DNA of 64,000 nt. Source: Anticarsia gemmatalis. Taxonomy: Eukaryota; Arthropoda; Insecta; Lepidoptera; Erebidae. Where the stretch lies: contig NC_134776.1 of NCBI RefSeq assembly GCF_050436995.1, forward strand, positions 13,681,001 through 13,745,000, written 5' to 3'. How positions within the stretch are numbered: position 1 is the stretch's first letter; every line of letters starts with the position of its first letter. Below are positions 1 through 11,022 of the stretch, piece by piece. The translations under genes were made by a program, and so were the position numbers. The notes under the pieces are model-generated. The model saw nothing but the letters and a program-made list of their open reading frames with translations, made no database searches and was not told where the DNA came from.

Positions 1-116
1 TTGCTTAGTAAATATATGGTAAAACTTTTAGTATTATATTGAAATACAATGAAATCATACAAATCTGACAATTAATATTTTAGGTTATCACTGTGTTATT
101 ATTTTATTATAACATA

Positions 117-386
117 CTAGCTGACCCGCGCAACTTCGCTTGCGTCACATAAGAGAGAATGGGTCAAAATTTTCCCCGTTTTTGTAACATTGTTTACTGG
201 TACTCTGCTCCTATTGGTCGTAGCGTGATGATATAATAATATAGCCTATAACCTTCCTCGATAAATGGGCTATCTAACACTGAAAGAATTTTTCAAATCG
301 GTCCAGTAGTTCCTGAGATTAGCGCGTTCAAACAAACAAACAAACAAACAAACAAACTCTTCAGCTTTATAATATTATAGTATAGA
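117..386 (-). mobile_element. Non-autonomous Helitron (lepidopteran, TTTG-repeat family)
   Basis: On the minus strand the element starts TCTATACTATAATATTATAA, runs through a (GTTT)n stretch (plus strand 330-355) and ends ...GGGTCAGCTAG. The host base is A before the 5' TC and T after CTAG, which is the Helitron A|T target. Just inside the 3' end is a short stem, CGCAA/TTGCG, as expected for a Helitron terminator hairpin. It has no coding capacity. The same sequence recurs at 20625, 40653 and 42683, so the family is dispersed. Confidence 0.85.
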
Positions 387-605
387 TTAATGTTTAAACT
401 TAAAGCAATATTTTATTTGGGAAAGTTATCTAAAACCAGCTCCAGTGTAGGTACTAAACAAAAAATATCCGAAAGATCTTATTTGAAACTGAGTCAGACC
501 TTTGAATAGAATACGTTAAGGACCATTAAACCGCCGTAACGAAACTAAAAATCTAACTAAAATTAACCGCCGTAAAAACTATTCTTTCAGTGCATTTTAA
601 ATATT
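387..605. other. No gene seen
   Basis: AT-rich sequence between a Helitron and a MITE remnant. I see no exon or repeat that I recognise. Confidence 0.6.
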
Positions 606-649
606 AAGCTCTCGATAGTCGGTAGTGCCGACTGTACAGAATTACGCTA
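606..649. mobile_element. Solo end of the CWG-target foldback MITE
   Basis: A diverged terminal inverted repeat: it contains tcgatagtcggtagt and ends gaattacgcta, directly followed by CAG (650-652). The 11-base end spacing and the CAG flank match the better copies at 19394 and 52180. The other end is missing. Confidence 0.45.
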
Positions 650-652
650 CAG

Positions 653-1636
653 ATCCACCCTTGCATACAATATTTGGATCACAGAAGTCTTAGTCATTAA
701 TAATTATATATATGATTATAAAATTAACATTACATTCTAGTGTATGAAAATATTATTTCGACAAATTGATATCTGATTCCTACACTGTAAAATGGCAACA
801 CAAAATAGTAACATCACAAAAAGCGGTACACCGTCTTTACTATTCGTTATATAGTTAAAATTTTAAAAGTACAATAAACTCTTCAGTGGGTTGTTACTTT
901 GATTTCTTTTCAACACTCACAATACTAAAATTCGTTACACTCCTAAGTTTGGTAAAGCCTTTAAATACTATTACTCAATGCTATCAAGCTTTGAAACTTG
1001 ATTTCTGCAAAGCGTATATCTCCCTACATTGGCTTCAATACTATTAGTCGATTTAACGTACAGCTTAGTAGTAATGAGCTGTTAGTAACAAGCTTATACT
1101 AAGCCATTAGTTTATGCTCTGCACTAACACACTGATATACTATATTATGGATGATGACTAATTTTCATTGTTTACTGTCAAAATAGCGCCTGGATTGCAA
1201 TTTATTAGGCATTTTTTCTTCTTTTATATTATCAAATAATTACGGCGGTATATTGAGTCTCATGACATCACGGTGTCATCGTTAACCGCCACTCCTTTAA
1301 TGCTGTTTAAATTTGTCACTTCTTACTTGTAGTCTGATTGGAAAAAAAATACTTGTGTATTTTGTCTAATATTATCCAATAATCTGAGTGTCGGTCTAAT
1401 AGGAATTTAATGTTTTTGTTATCTTAGAAACATACTTACTTCGATCATTATAGAACTACACTCTAAATACCTTCCAAGAACCATTTATAATTAACACAGC
1501 CAATAAGTCCTTGTACTCAGACAATTAATAGAGGTGGAATGATTGGATAATACGGATGAGATTGATTGGACGCTGCAATCCGGATATTACTGTGGGATAA
1601 GGGTATTTTCTCGTATCAATTTTATATGTAACTTTG
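653..1636. other. No gene seen
   Basis: AT-rich sequence with stops in all frames. No splice-bounded open frame or recognisable repeat was found. Confidence 0.6.
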
Positions 1637-1745
1637 CCTCTGTAGCGCGGTCGGTAGTGGATATGACTGTCGATCACGAGGTTCGGATTTGATTCCGAGG
1701 GCGGAGAAGGAATTGGTCTTTTTTCTGATTTATATATTACAAAAT
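1637..1745 (+). repeat. tRNA-derived SINE, probable
   Basis: A tRNA-like head, TAGCGCGGTCGGTAGTG, resembles a pol III A box. It is followed about 35 bp later by GGTTCGGATTTGATTCC, which resembles a B box with a small insertion. An AT-rich tail follows. The 3' boundary is approximate and no clear target duplication was found. Confidence 0.5.
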
Positions 1746-1873
1746 TATTTTTTATAGTAGTACTGAGCTTGGTAAGCCGGTATATAGCAATAGGGTTGCC
1801 GGATTTCCGTAGGACTAACAATTTTTAAACGTGTTAAACCCGGGTTTTAAAATACAGCGCAAGCGTGATGTTA

Positions 1874-1904
1874 TCCATACTAATATTATAAATGCGAAAG
1901 TAAC

Positions 1905-1939
<35 letters not shown>

Positions 1940-2355
1940 GCTACTCAATCACGCCTAAACTACTGAACCAATTTGCATGAAATTTGGTAGGGAGATATTT
2001 TGATACCCGAGAAAGGACATAGGCTACTTTTTACCCCCGGGAAAAAGGCGCATTTCCCGGGAAAATTCAAGTGGCGAACTAAGTCGCGAATAGTCAATAT
2101 TATAATGACGTTGAAATAACAAAATTCCGTTGTCATGGCAACTGTTTTAATGGCGGATATGCCTTAGCGCGACTTCGTTCTAATAAGAGATATAAATAAT
2201 TTTGAGAATATTTTTCGTGAAAAAAAAAACATATTTTATATCATCACGCTACGACCAATAGGAGCAGAGTAACAGTAAAAAGTGTTACAAAAACGTGAAA
2301 AATTCTGACCCATTCTCTCTTATGTGACGCAAGCGAAGTTGCGCGGGTCAGCTAG
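1874..2355 (+). mobile_element. Chimeric non-autonomous Helitron (Lep1-type 5' part, other-family 3' part)
   Basis: It starts A|TCCATACTAATATTATAAA and carries a (CTGT)n microsatellite at 1906-1940. A Lep1-like body follows (cacgcctaaactactgaacc... gatacccgagaaaggacatag) to about 2200. From about 2238 to the end it matches the 3' part of the family at 117 and 42683 (atcacgctacgaccaatagg ... gcgcgggtcagctag). It ends CTAG|T with the CGCAA/TTGCG hairpin. The shorter relative at 11023 has the same 5' body but a different 3' end, so this copy joins two families. Confidence 0.8.
1906..1940 (+). repeat. (CTGT)n microsatellite inside the Helitron
   Basis: About nine CTGT units directly after the conserved 5' end of a Lep1-type Helitron. 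The copy at 11023 has a decayed version at the same place, so the repeat belongs to the element. Confidence 0.9.
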
Positions 2356-3461
2356 TGTTTATATATTTTATTTGTAGCTTCTCATCAAAACACGAAGTCA
2401 TCTTGCATTTACAAATACTGCGAATCACTTCTGTTAAAATATTCTGTTCGTTTACACGATTAGTTATTGGCTAATGGAAAGTTACCTGATCGAGCGCCGA
2501 GGCACTGTTCAGAAAAATAGCAATTCATTCCTGTGAAGAAAATAGTAGTAAATAGCCATACTAAGAATTGTTTATGACATACGACACTATCGTACCCGTA
2601 TAGTTAAAAGTGATACAAATGAAAGTAGAATGTGGTATTCTTTGAATTTGTTTATTGCGTTTCCCTAAAATGTGTGCAGGAAAACAACTGTAAAGCTAGA
2701 CTCAATATAATTCTGAAGCCTTTTATCCTTGTCTGTGTTCCCGCAACGAAGTCGGGTGGGATACAACTTTTACGCTACATCAGGAAATAGGTTTAAAATA
2801 CCGAGAGACGTTGCGATGTTTGATGTCGCAACTAAAACAAGATAAAATGCAAGAATACAAACCGCGAGTGGAACAAAGAAACTTGAATAAAGCATTTCTA
2901 AGGTGATTGACTGAAAGCAAAGTTCATCGCTCCACAAATCTGTTTATAGAAGATTTTATAAAAATGTGTTACGTGTTTTAAAGTTGCGCTTTTGCTTATA
3001 AAAGATCTCCATCACGTTTTAGCTGTACCATTTTCCTTTCCTCTCTTTTCAAATTATATGGACGAAGTATGAAAGAGACTTCATTCAGCAAAATATAATT
3101 TTATGTTTATATTTTGTGGTAAAATGTTGGAAAATATTTTGAAACATTTGACTTTAGTTCCTTAGAGAACCTCTTTGGTTTCCTTCCGGGAACACCAAAG
3201 TGACAGATTCAACTCCAGAGAGGTATAAAATGCACATTCACTGGACTTATTATTAGTAAAGTACCAGTTATAGTGTCCTTTACCAAAAAGCTGCTCATGT
3301 CATACAAAGTTATTTTAAACTAAATTAACCATTCATATTTTTGTCAGGTATGATGCTGTTATCTCATATATGTATCATTTAAGTTGCTAGTTAGAATATA
3401 ACATATACATTATGTTGCATTGTCTTAACATCCTTCTTGCAATAATCATGTAGTCGTTTGC
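2356..3461. other. No gene seen
   Basis: AT-rich spacer between the Helitron and the piggyBac-type element. I found no gene, RNA or repeat to report. Confidence 0.55.
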
Positions 3462-3474
3462 TTAACCCTCTACC

Positions 3475-3494
3475 GCATACAAACCCACATATGG
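3475..3494 (+). repeat. piggyBac internal motif, copy 1
   Basis: GCATACAAACCCACATATGG lies 9 bp inside the left end, overlapping the inverted repeat. Related copies occur at 3834-3859 (-), 3892-3911 (-), 4447-4460 (+, partial) and 4494-4513 (+). Position and repetition suggest transposase-binding or other cis-acting sites. Confidence 0.6.
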
Positions 3495-4003
3495 TTAGGC
3501 AACTTTAGTATTTTTTTTCTTCGTAGTAATGCTAATACAATAACTAAATGCATCGTCTACCTTAAGATTATTATGTTGGTAATACGAAAATAATATTTTA
3601 TTGTCGGTGGTCAAACCTCAATTCCGTTATAATCTCACTTGTATCAGCGCGTGTGCGAAGTTCAACACAGTGGCTTCAAATTCATTTTTCAAAAAAGTTT
3701 ATCTACATGATACAGGTAAGTTTAGCTTGATAAAAAAATAAAATATGGTGCTATTACTATTCTATTTCAATAATGTTTTAGTTTTTTATAGCTTTTTTGC
3801 ATATTTCTATCATACTGAAGGACTTTTTCTTGGAAACCATATATTATGGTTTCGCATGCATTCTTACCAAACTTTGACTTTTTTCTGTGGACCATATATG
3901 GTATCGTATGCACTATCAGTTTTTTGTGTGGTGTGCATAGCATGGCTTTTCCTTGGTTGCAGAATGGATCCTGCTCGCTTTTATGGCTCTTATAAGCACG
4001 TAA

Positions 4004-4447
4004 ATCCTTGAATTTCATTTATTTGATTTTAAGCAAGCAGTTTCAGAACACTTACGCAAATCAGGTAAAACAGTAAGTATTCGAAAAAGAGGACGTCCCT
4101 GTAATCAAAGCAGAGACGGAACGCCTATAAGTTTTACTGGCCATGGAAGTCCTGCTTCATCTAATCCAGGAACACCCAATCGTCCAAGTAAAATAAGGAA
4201 AGTTCCTGTCAGACACCAAGAACTGCCGTTGAACTCTGTAAGAACGGACAAAATAGACCATATGCCGGAGTGGATGAAAAACCGACAAAAATGTCAATGT
4301 TGCGGTCAAAAAACTTACACAAAATGTAAAAAATGTATGGTTTTCTATGTTACAACGACAAACGGAACTGTTTATCAGATTTTCATGATAAATACTGAAA
4401 CTATTGTGCGAGATACTATAAGCTCAAATTATTTCCTTATTTCATAG
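4004..4447 (+). pseudogene. piggyBac transposase C-terminal remnant
   Basis: An open frame of about 147 codons ending in TAG. It has no convincing start codon of its own and is preceded by in-frame TAA. It begins LEFHLFDFKQAV, has a basic RKRGRP segment, and ends in a cysteine-rich domain (CQCCGQKTYTKCKKC). piggyBac-type transposases end in a zinc-binding domain with several CxxC pairs. Here the first two pairs are present but the final cysteine/histidine pair is missing: the frame continues VTTTNGTVYQIF without it. The catalytic DDE core is absent, as the element is too short to hold it. The frame may use an acceptor near TTTTAAG (4033) or simply be truncated. It cannot make a working transposase. 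Confidence 0.75.
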
Positions 4448-4653
4448 AAACCCATATATGTCATTAGTACTTTTGATTATAATTTGTTTGAATGCATACG
4501 AACCCATATATGATCTTAATTTTTTTTTTCGTTCCTGTAACCGTTTTTTTTTAATTTCCTTTCTATAGTAAATCTTGTCAGTAAATAAAGGCTCAATAAC
4601 CATAAAATATTTTTTTTATCGTTTCCTTCATAATTCATGCAGTAGAGGGTTAA

Positions 4654-5187
4654 AACGTTTAATAGCCGATTAGTATACTATTCAAGTTATATACCCAAGT
4701 ATAGGTCGAGTATAAAAATAAATTAGTTGTTGTACAAGGTATCGCAGACTGTAGCGTGTGTAAGTATGTGAACAATATCAAATAGACGAGAGCCCGTGCT
4801 TAGTGTTCACTACACAAACACGTTACACATGTTTCTGTTACAACGCCTACGTACTGGTTATTGTTATCGCGTACATAACAATACGCGAGACTCTAGTACT
4901 AATATGAAATTTATACTCAACACAGTACGCTCCCTTCAAATTAGTCCTTAGTAAGGGCTAAATAATAGGACTCAGGTTCAAACGTTCCTGTACAATTTAC
5001 CTTCCAATAAATACTAGGGGACGCATCGTAATCCATGGAATGGTCTGCGTGGGGAACTAAAAACAATACTAGTTGCGACTGAAATATATGAAGTGCTGTC
5101 TATAGGTTAGGTAGGTAGGCCAGCGCCGTACTAATGTAGTTTCACCTAAATTGTTCCTATTTTTCTTTGAGTCTAATAACTGCATGT
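4654..5187. other. No gene seen
   Basis: AT-rich spacer with stops in all frames between the piggyBac-type element and a SINE. Confidence 0.55.
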
Positions 5188-5420
5188 TTGGCGCAGTGGT
5201 TAATGTGGTCACCGCCGCGTATGGTAGGTTCGAATCCCACCCGGGACAAATATTTGTGCGATGAGCATGGGTATCTATTCTGAGCCTGGTTGTAAAATTA
5301 TCTATTAAAGTATGTATTTAGAAGTATATTAAGTATGTTTATCAGTTATTTGGTTGCCATAGTACAAGCTCTGCTTAGTTTGTAATCAAATGACCGTGTG
5401 TGTGTGTCCAATGATAATGA
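5188..5420 (+). repeat. tRNA-derived SINE, near full length
   Basis: The head TGGCGCAGTGGTTAATGTGG is an A-box-type tRNA start. GGTTCGAATCCCACCCGGGA at about 5229-5248 is a perfect B box with the tRNA T-arm. The body continues with aaatatttgtgcgatgagca, common in lepidopteran SINEs, and ends in a GT-rich stretch (tgtgtgtgtgtcc). The 3' half recurs at 43656-43755. No target duplication could be set with certainty. Confidence 0.8.
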
Positions 5421-8400
5421 ATAATGGTTGTAGGAATCTTATAATCGTCCTTGTCGTGGTTAAATAATTACAATAAGGTAATACAAATCGATTGCATCTA
5501 TTTATAAAACTCTATTTGCCGAGGGTTTAAACAAATATTCCATTTATATTTTAAACCACTTCGGCCGTTCGGTGGTCTGGCATTGATTGAAGTTATATAA
5601 AATTAATAGTATTCTTGCATCAGAAGTGAACCGTCATTGTCTATTATTAGCTTTGTTTATCTGCTATTTTCGAATCATTGAATTCTGAACTTGTAAAGTT
5701 ATTGAATAATAAGTTGGAAATCTTCGAAGGCAGAATATTTGACGGCTCTCGGAATCGAAGCAGACCTTTAGTGCATAAATCATTGTTTTCTGCATTATTA
5801 TTGGATTATTTAAATTCTTGACAAGTTTTCAACGTAGAAGTAGATAGAAATATGTAGAAGATATTTTCAAGGTTGCTTAGCGAAAGTTTCTGTTTCGGAG
5901 CCTTAATACTTACGTCGCTTTAAGTGTTTTAAGATCTTCATCGTTAGAAGCCGCAGCAGCAAAAATATGTGTATAAGTGTAGTAATTTGTGTATTATTTT
6001 TAGCTAAAGTTATTCTGAAACAGCAGGGGCTGTAAAAAATTGTTCGAAAAAAGGATAACTGTAACAAATTATATTCTTTTCTAGTTTTAGTTTTATGCAC
6101 AATAAATGCATGGTTCTAAAAATATCTTTGTAAATATTGAAATACTCAACCAGTTAACATAACTTCATGTAACATTCATCGTCGGAGCATCAAAGCATGA
6201 ATTAATTGCACTTGTGGTTCAGACTTTCAGAGATCCGCCTTTGACTAAGCAAAAGTTAAGTAAACTGAGAGTTTCACTGGGAATTTATACTAAGTGATAC
6301 AGTTAAAAACCTCAGTGTGCGGTGTACTGTAAATAACTGAAATACGGGAGGCTGAGGCTTACTGAGTGCAGCGTTGTACCATGTCTATCAATTGCCACAT
6401 TTTCCGTAGACAGCGATTGGTCCAAATATAAGCGGAAAGTGGCCCGTGTAACGTTTTCGAGAACCTCACCGCCGCCGCCGCCGCCGTCGCTGCACTTCAC
6501 TATACTAATAGCGACATAAACACGCTCGATAAAATACGACACCCAACAATAGAATTCCGGAAATCCCGGGGGTGTCGGCGCTCAATAAAGGATACTGTCA
6601 ATGCTTCGCTAAATTTTGAGTTTCATTGTCGTGGTCTGTTCAATAAACTCTTTTTGGTTTCGAGGTTATTCTTAAATAAATAAAATTTTCGCCATTGTTT
6701 GGACGGCAAACTTTGAAATACGGAATTATGATGTTTTACTTTTTGTATAGAATGGAATATATCTCTTAGAGTACCTGAAGATGCTTTCTATTTTAAGATA
6801 TAAATACGTAGTTACAGGGCGGAGCGCATGGACATTTTGCGTGGGTTACTTGCTGTAAACTATGCAACTGTTGGCGAAAGTTTCCTATGGGAATTACTTA
6901 AGTATTTAATGCATGTAAACATCGGAAATGACGCATGCAAACTGCAGTGGCGTTGTAATAATTACATTTACAAATATCGATCACAATCATATATACTTGC
7001 TTTGAATTAGATAAGTGTCACTTATATTAGGGGTCTGAGTGGTCCATCGGTCCTGTCCTAGATTTTTGTAATCAGGAGTCTGTCAGTGCCCTAACTCCCA
7101 TACATTGAGCAGCTAAATGTACAGACATTTTGAAATTGAGACACGCTGATTAAGAAGAAGTGAGTTATAAAACGGGACTTTTCCCTATCCAGTTTTTTCA
7201 TTTTCCGTCTGTGGTTTAATACTTACTGCCTATTTAGTCCTTAATGTTCCGGGATGGTGCGTTCAATTTACTTTTACTTAGCAGGCTGGGGAAGCTGTCA
7301 GTTAGCACTTAGAACTGTAAGTAGTGACGTCGTACGAAGCTCGCACTATACCCCTACATTGGCCTGCTGGAGGCACTTCGATTACGCTACAGTCTGCTAC
7401 AAACCCAGCGTTCATTGAGTGTGTACAATCTTTCAAACACTCGAGCGATCCCGGGAGGTTTCATTTTCGAAATGCTTAGAACTATAAATAAAGCTTTGAA
7501 ACCGGAATGTAAACCAAGCAACCGTTATGCCGGAGACATGCAACACAGATATTGTAAAAGGGTAAACAAATATCGTTCGTCACGTACGTGCACAGTTTTC
7601 TCTCTATTTTTCCTGCGATAGAAAGCACTCTTTGTGCATTATTTCGTGTCTGCGCAACCAAGGAATTCACTTAAGATACGCTGTTGCTATGCCTTTTATT
7701 TGATGTTGGCCTCGATTGTTTTAGGGCCCCGGAGAGCTGTATCTCGATTTGTTCAAATCTAAATAATGGTAGAAAAACATTTTTGGTCTGAGTGCTCCTG
7801 TACGGAAATATCGTGAAGAATATATTTTTAAACAAACTTTAATTTACTTTGGGTAACACTGGTCCGCTTATATAGTTAAATAGAGGAGGATTTTTGGTCT
7901 TAGGTTATTTAGGTATGTCGTGAGTGCCACGTCTGTGTATAGCGCGATCCGAAACCGCAGCCATCGTCGGCAAGCTGACCGCGAGTTTCAGGCGTCGTCC
8001 TATTTGGCTAACTATTCAGTAAATTATACGTTTTCGTTACACGATGAGATTTAAAAACAATATCTTTGAAACGTCCTGATTAAATACAATAGTGACTGCG
8101 CAAAAATGAATATTTTTTTCACTGTACAATAAATCCGCATTGTTTCTACGTATAGTCGTTAGCTTAATAGGACAACGTTCAAAGTAGCTGTTCGACTCCG
8201 TATTACTAGTTGACTGGATCATGTGCTTTTCTGAATGGCGTTATAAATAATGTAGAAATAGACTGGATAGTCGCAAAACTGCGTGTTGTGACTTACCTTT
8301 GATCTATTATAAATATACCTATATATAAAACGTAAAATATTTTAGAAGTACATATGTGTCTGAATTGATTTGCGTTTTATATTTAAGAAATGGGAAGACT

Positions 8401-8879
8401 AAAACCCAAAATGAACAGCTTTTGGCTGTATTTAAATATGGAAAGCTGATTATTTTTCTCGGAAAATAAAAGAAAATGAATGACTTTCCAAGTAACTTAT
8501 AAGATTCATGATTACTCAGAAAAAACCTCACGCTATTTGATGTGAATTCATATGAAATGAACATTTTTGATAAACGTTCCAGTACATTACATAGCTAATG
8601 CCAAACAAACTACTTTTAGAGAAGTAAACAAGCTTTAGAAATCCAATCTAATCAGCGGTCCCAACAGAATGCGGGCGAATCACCAAAGCTTCTCACCGCA
8701 AATGGGTTGTGGTTCAACATAATTATCAACTGAACTTGAACAAAATGAAAAGTCGACACATTCATTGAAAAGGTACACTGGATGCGATCCAACAGAGATA
8801 TAAATATGAGTTAATTTTGTAACGTTTGTACTACTCCCACTAAACGCTTTGAAACTGTTCAACTTTTACTGGTATCTAC
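5421..8879. other. No gene seen; probable intron or flank of the EF-hand gene
   Basis: AT-rich sequence. The only notable item is a (CCG)6 run at 6469-6486 within a short GC-richer patch (about 6360-6500). Several open frames of 60-80 codons show no protein-like composition. Earlier exons of the EF-hand gene were looked for here (DxDxDG-type codons) and none was found. Confidence 0.5.
6469..6486. repeat. (CCG)6 microsatellite
   Basis: Six perfect CCG units in an otherwise AT-rich stretch. On the minus strand it would give a glycine run in a short open frame that I do not think is a gene. Confidence 0.85.
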
Positions 8880-9140
8880 ATTTGGACGCTCGCACAGATA
8901 AATAGTCGGCGTGTAACATCTGTTCCGGCGGAACCGTAGTCTGCAAACTATTACCAGCTTATGTATTTTAGGTCCGTTCCGGTGAAACCCGCTCAGACTG
9001 CTACTACGAGCGGAGCGTACAGCTCCGGCCGTACGATTTCCTCGTGGGAAACCTCTGTATGTACGCGAATGAATGTTTCCAGTTGTAACCGTGTAGTGCA
9101 GCTTTGGTGACATCCCAGGAGTACAGACATAGCGAAGTTG
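8880..9140. other. GC-richer patch of unknown role
   Basis: A stretch of about 260 bp that is clearly GC-richer than its surroundings. It has repeated GTTCCGG-type words, including the small palindrome GTTCCGGCGGAAC, and a 95-codon minus-strand open frame (8859-9146) with a basic composition. I do not recognise a protein in it. It could be an old repeat, a regulatory element or an unrecognised exon. Confidence 0.3.
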
Positions 9141-9970
9141 CAACAAATTGCAGTGTTACATTTTATTCGCTCCTGAGATTATCTAGGTCATTGGAATTAC
9201 CTGCTAACGGACAATGCCTATTGTTTACAGCATAGAGGCATTCCGATGGATTCTGTTAATTGGATTACACGGAATTTTCTGAATAACGTAAAACACTTTG
9301 GATAGCAACAAAGAATTGTAATTCATTTACAAAATGGGTATTTTATAATTGTTGTATTTTATAATTATAATTAATCCAGTAATCGTACAAGTAATTTATT
9401 TTCTGCGTATTTTAATGAAAGTACATTTACAATAGAGGTAGATTATGAGTGTAGCATTTGTGGACCGGATAAGATCAAGCCATATAAAATAGAAAGTAAG
9501 TTAGCCGTTGTAACAGAGCAGTTTCTCGGAATAACGCGGTCGCTGGTAAAAGAGTAAAAATGTAAGAGAAATTGTTGGTTTTTACGATAACAAAATATAC
9601 CTATGTAACTTTAGAAATCTATTTTGATGTTATTATATTTCATTCCAACGATTTGATTCCTATATTTAGTGTTTGGGAATTGGGTAATAATATATACATT
9701 TTATAAACAATCATATCGTTACATGGTGACTGGAGCTCAGTTGTCTTATACCATCAAAGACAATAGACTGTGCAGAACTTACAGACACATCGCGTCGATT
9801 TATGCGGACACGCACCAAAACAGTATTCACCATTAAGCCCCGCGTCCGTTCACCGATTAGCGTCACCATGCAAAGCAAATACGGTTTCCTTTTTTCCGAA
9901 CTTCGTGAGACTATAGCCAATGGCACATACCATGCTTTAAATTATACAAACAGCTGTACTCAAGAGTACT
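9141..9970. other. Probable intron 5' to the EF-hand exon
   Basis: AT-rich up to about 9710, then a more balanced segment (9711-9960) with open frames on both strands that resemble nothing I know. By position this is probably intron sequence running into the acceptor at 9982. Confidence 0.4.
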
Positions 9971-9982
9971 ATGTCTTCACAG

Positions 9983-10168
9983 GAACTAGTGGACATAATG
10001 CTGAAGCGAATGGACCCGGACTTGGACGGTGTGATTAACTTCAAGGACTTCCACGATACAGTGGTAAGAACCCCCTCCTTGCTGGAGAGCCTCGGCTACT
10101 GCCTCCCTGAACGACCCGCGGTTTACTCCTTCATCGCAACCTGGTGCCCACGATGGGACAAAATGTAA
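9983..10168 (+). CDS. Terminal exon of an EF-hand protein, calaxin/EFCAB1-like
   Basis: The exon starts after a pyrimidine-rich acceptor (tatgtcttcacag|GAA) and runs 61 codons plus TAA. It encodes a canonical EF-hand: helix LVDIMLKRM, then loop D-P-D-L-D-G-V-I-N-F-K-D with Asp at 1, 3, 5 and 12, Gly at 6 and Ile at 8. After the EF-hand comes TPSLLESLGYCLPER. Calaxin (EFCAB1) proteins have a similar LLLE-x-(F/L)-G-x-CLP segment after their last EF-hand, which is the basis for the name. Calaxin is a calcium sensor of outer-arm dynein in cilia and flagella; in an insect that would point to sperm flagella, by inference only. Two or more earlier EF-hand exons are expected to the left but were not found. 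A donor-like GTGGTAAGA lies inside the frame (10061-10069), but the conserved protein continues past it, so I take it as unused. The ATG at 9971 would lie in the intron and is not a likely start. Identity to family fairly sure; exact orthology less so. Confidence 0.75.
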   Translation, partial: ELVDIMLKRMDPDLDGVINFKDFHDTVVRTPSLLESLGYCLPERPAVYSFIATWCPRWDKM

Positions 10169-10268
10169 TCATTCTACCAAAATCTTTTTTATGTATATCA
10201 CAAAATCAACACGCTTTGTTACCAATTTATTTCATATATTTCTTAATAAATTTTCACAATCATGTCTT
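10169..10268 (+). terminator. 3' UTR and poly(A) signal of the EF-hand gene
   Basis: AATAAA at 10245-10250 is 74 bp past the end of the TAA stop, followed by a T/G-containing stretch (catgtcttgagg) that could serve as the downstream element. This gives a short, plausible 3' UTR. Cleavage is expected around 10265-10275. Confidence 0.65.
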
Positions 10269-10377
10269 GAGGAATTTCTTATTAAAAATATCTCTTTATT
10301 GATAGATACAAAACGTATAAAATTTTACATGAAGACAGCTCATTGTTATTAAGTGAAATTTTTGTTGGTTGTTTTTT

Positions 10378-10558
10378 CTTTATGCATTATCAATACAAGC
10401 TAAAAGCCTTGCGGCGTCACACGTCCTACTTTTGTAATGCTTTCCCTAAGCCCCGCACTCCACGTACAAATTTCACTCGACGGGATTTCGCAACAACATT
10501 TTCACCTTCTTACGAGATGGGTATCACTGAGAACATGAAGCGCTCTGCCAACTGATTC
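10378..10558 (-). repeat. Possible tRNA-derived SINE or other repeat
   Basis: On the minus strand the segment begins CAGTTGGCAGAGCGCTTCA, close to a tRNA A-box region. It is less AT-rich than its flanks. A good B box is missing, and a plus-strand 70-codon open frame overlaps it. It could be a degraded SINE or another repeat. Confidence 0.3.
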
Positions 10559-11022
10559 GCCTTTCTTTTTATTTAGAAGCATTGCATTTTGTAAAATATT
10601 TTAAACATTCCTGCTGTGACCTAGCCGATTCAAATCTATTGTTATTGTCAATTTTTGCACACTTCAGAAATTCTATATTCAATGTATCCAATATCAGGCC
10701 TTGGAAATATAACACTCCGACGAACAATGGCAATAGGTAGATAATGAATTGATTAATAGTAAAACGGTGAATCGTTATGCTAGAATTAATCGTAAACATT
10801 TGGTTGTTGCTTATTAGTAGCAAGTATTTAGCTGTAAATAATCTCTCTTAAGAGTTAAATATTCATAGGCTTGTTGGTGAAAGCTAGTACATCAACGCAT
10901 TAGATGAATAACTTAGCCTGTAGACAGGAGTTTGTCGCCAAACAAAACATTTGCGCACTAATATTTAGTCCGCTGTTAGAGCTTTAGATCTTATTATTAT
11001 ACAGGTTTTACTGACATTAAAA
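10559..11022. other. No gene seen
   Basis: AT-rich sequence 3' to the EF-hand gene. I recognise nothing in it. Confidence 0.55.

Larger units (their letters stand above)
3466..4649 (+). mobile_element. piggyBac-type element, internally deleted and inactive
   Basis: The element is bounded by TTAA on both sides (3462-3465 and 4650-4653), the target site used by the piggyBac superfamily. The ends are inverted repeats: CCCTCTACCGCATAC at the left and, read on the minus strand, CCCTCTACTGCATGA at the right. The length is 1184 bp, well short of an autonomous piggyBac. Inside is a remnant of the transposase C-terminus (4004-4447) and five copies of a GCATACGAACCCATATATGG-like motif. A CAG|GTAAGT donor-like site near 3712 may mark an old 5' exon. 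It is most likely a non-autonomous deletion derivative that needed transposase supplied elsewhere. Confidence 0.85.

Noticed and set aside
3745..4011. 88-codon plus-strand open frame inside the piggyBac-type element
   Set aside because: It is in a different frame from the transposase remnant, consists largely of Phe/Tyr/Cys from AT-rich DNA, overlaps a minus-strand frame of similar length, and contains two inverted copies of the element's internal motif.
9802..10038. 78-codon frame overlapping the EF-hand exon in another frame
   Set aside because: The EF-hand frame is clearly the conserved one; this frame crosses the splice acceptor and has no recognisable domain.
10343..10555. 70-codon frame just 3' of the EF-hand gene
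   Set aside because: It lies after the poly(A) signal, resembles no family, and overlaps a possible minus-strand SINE.
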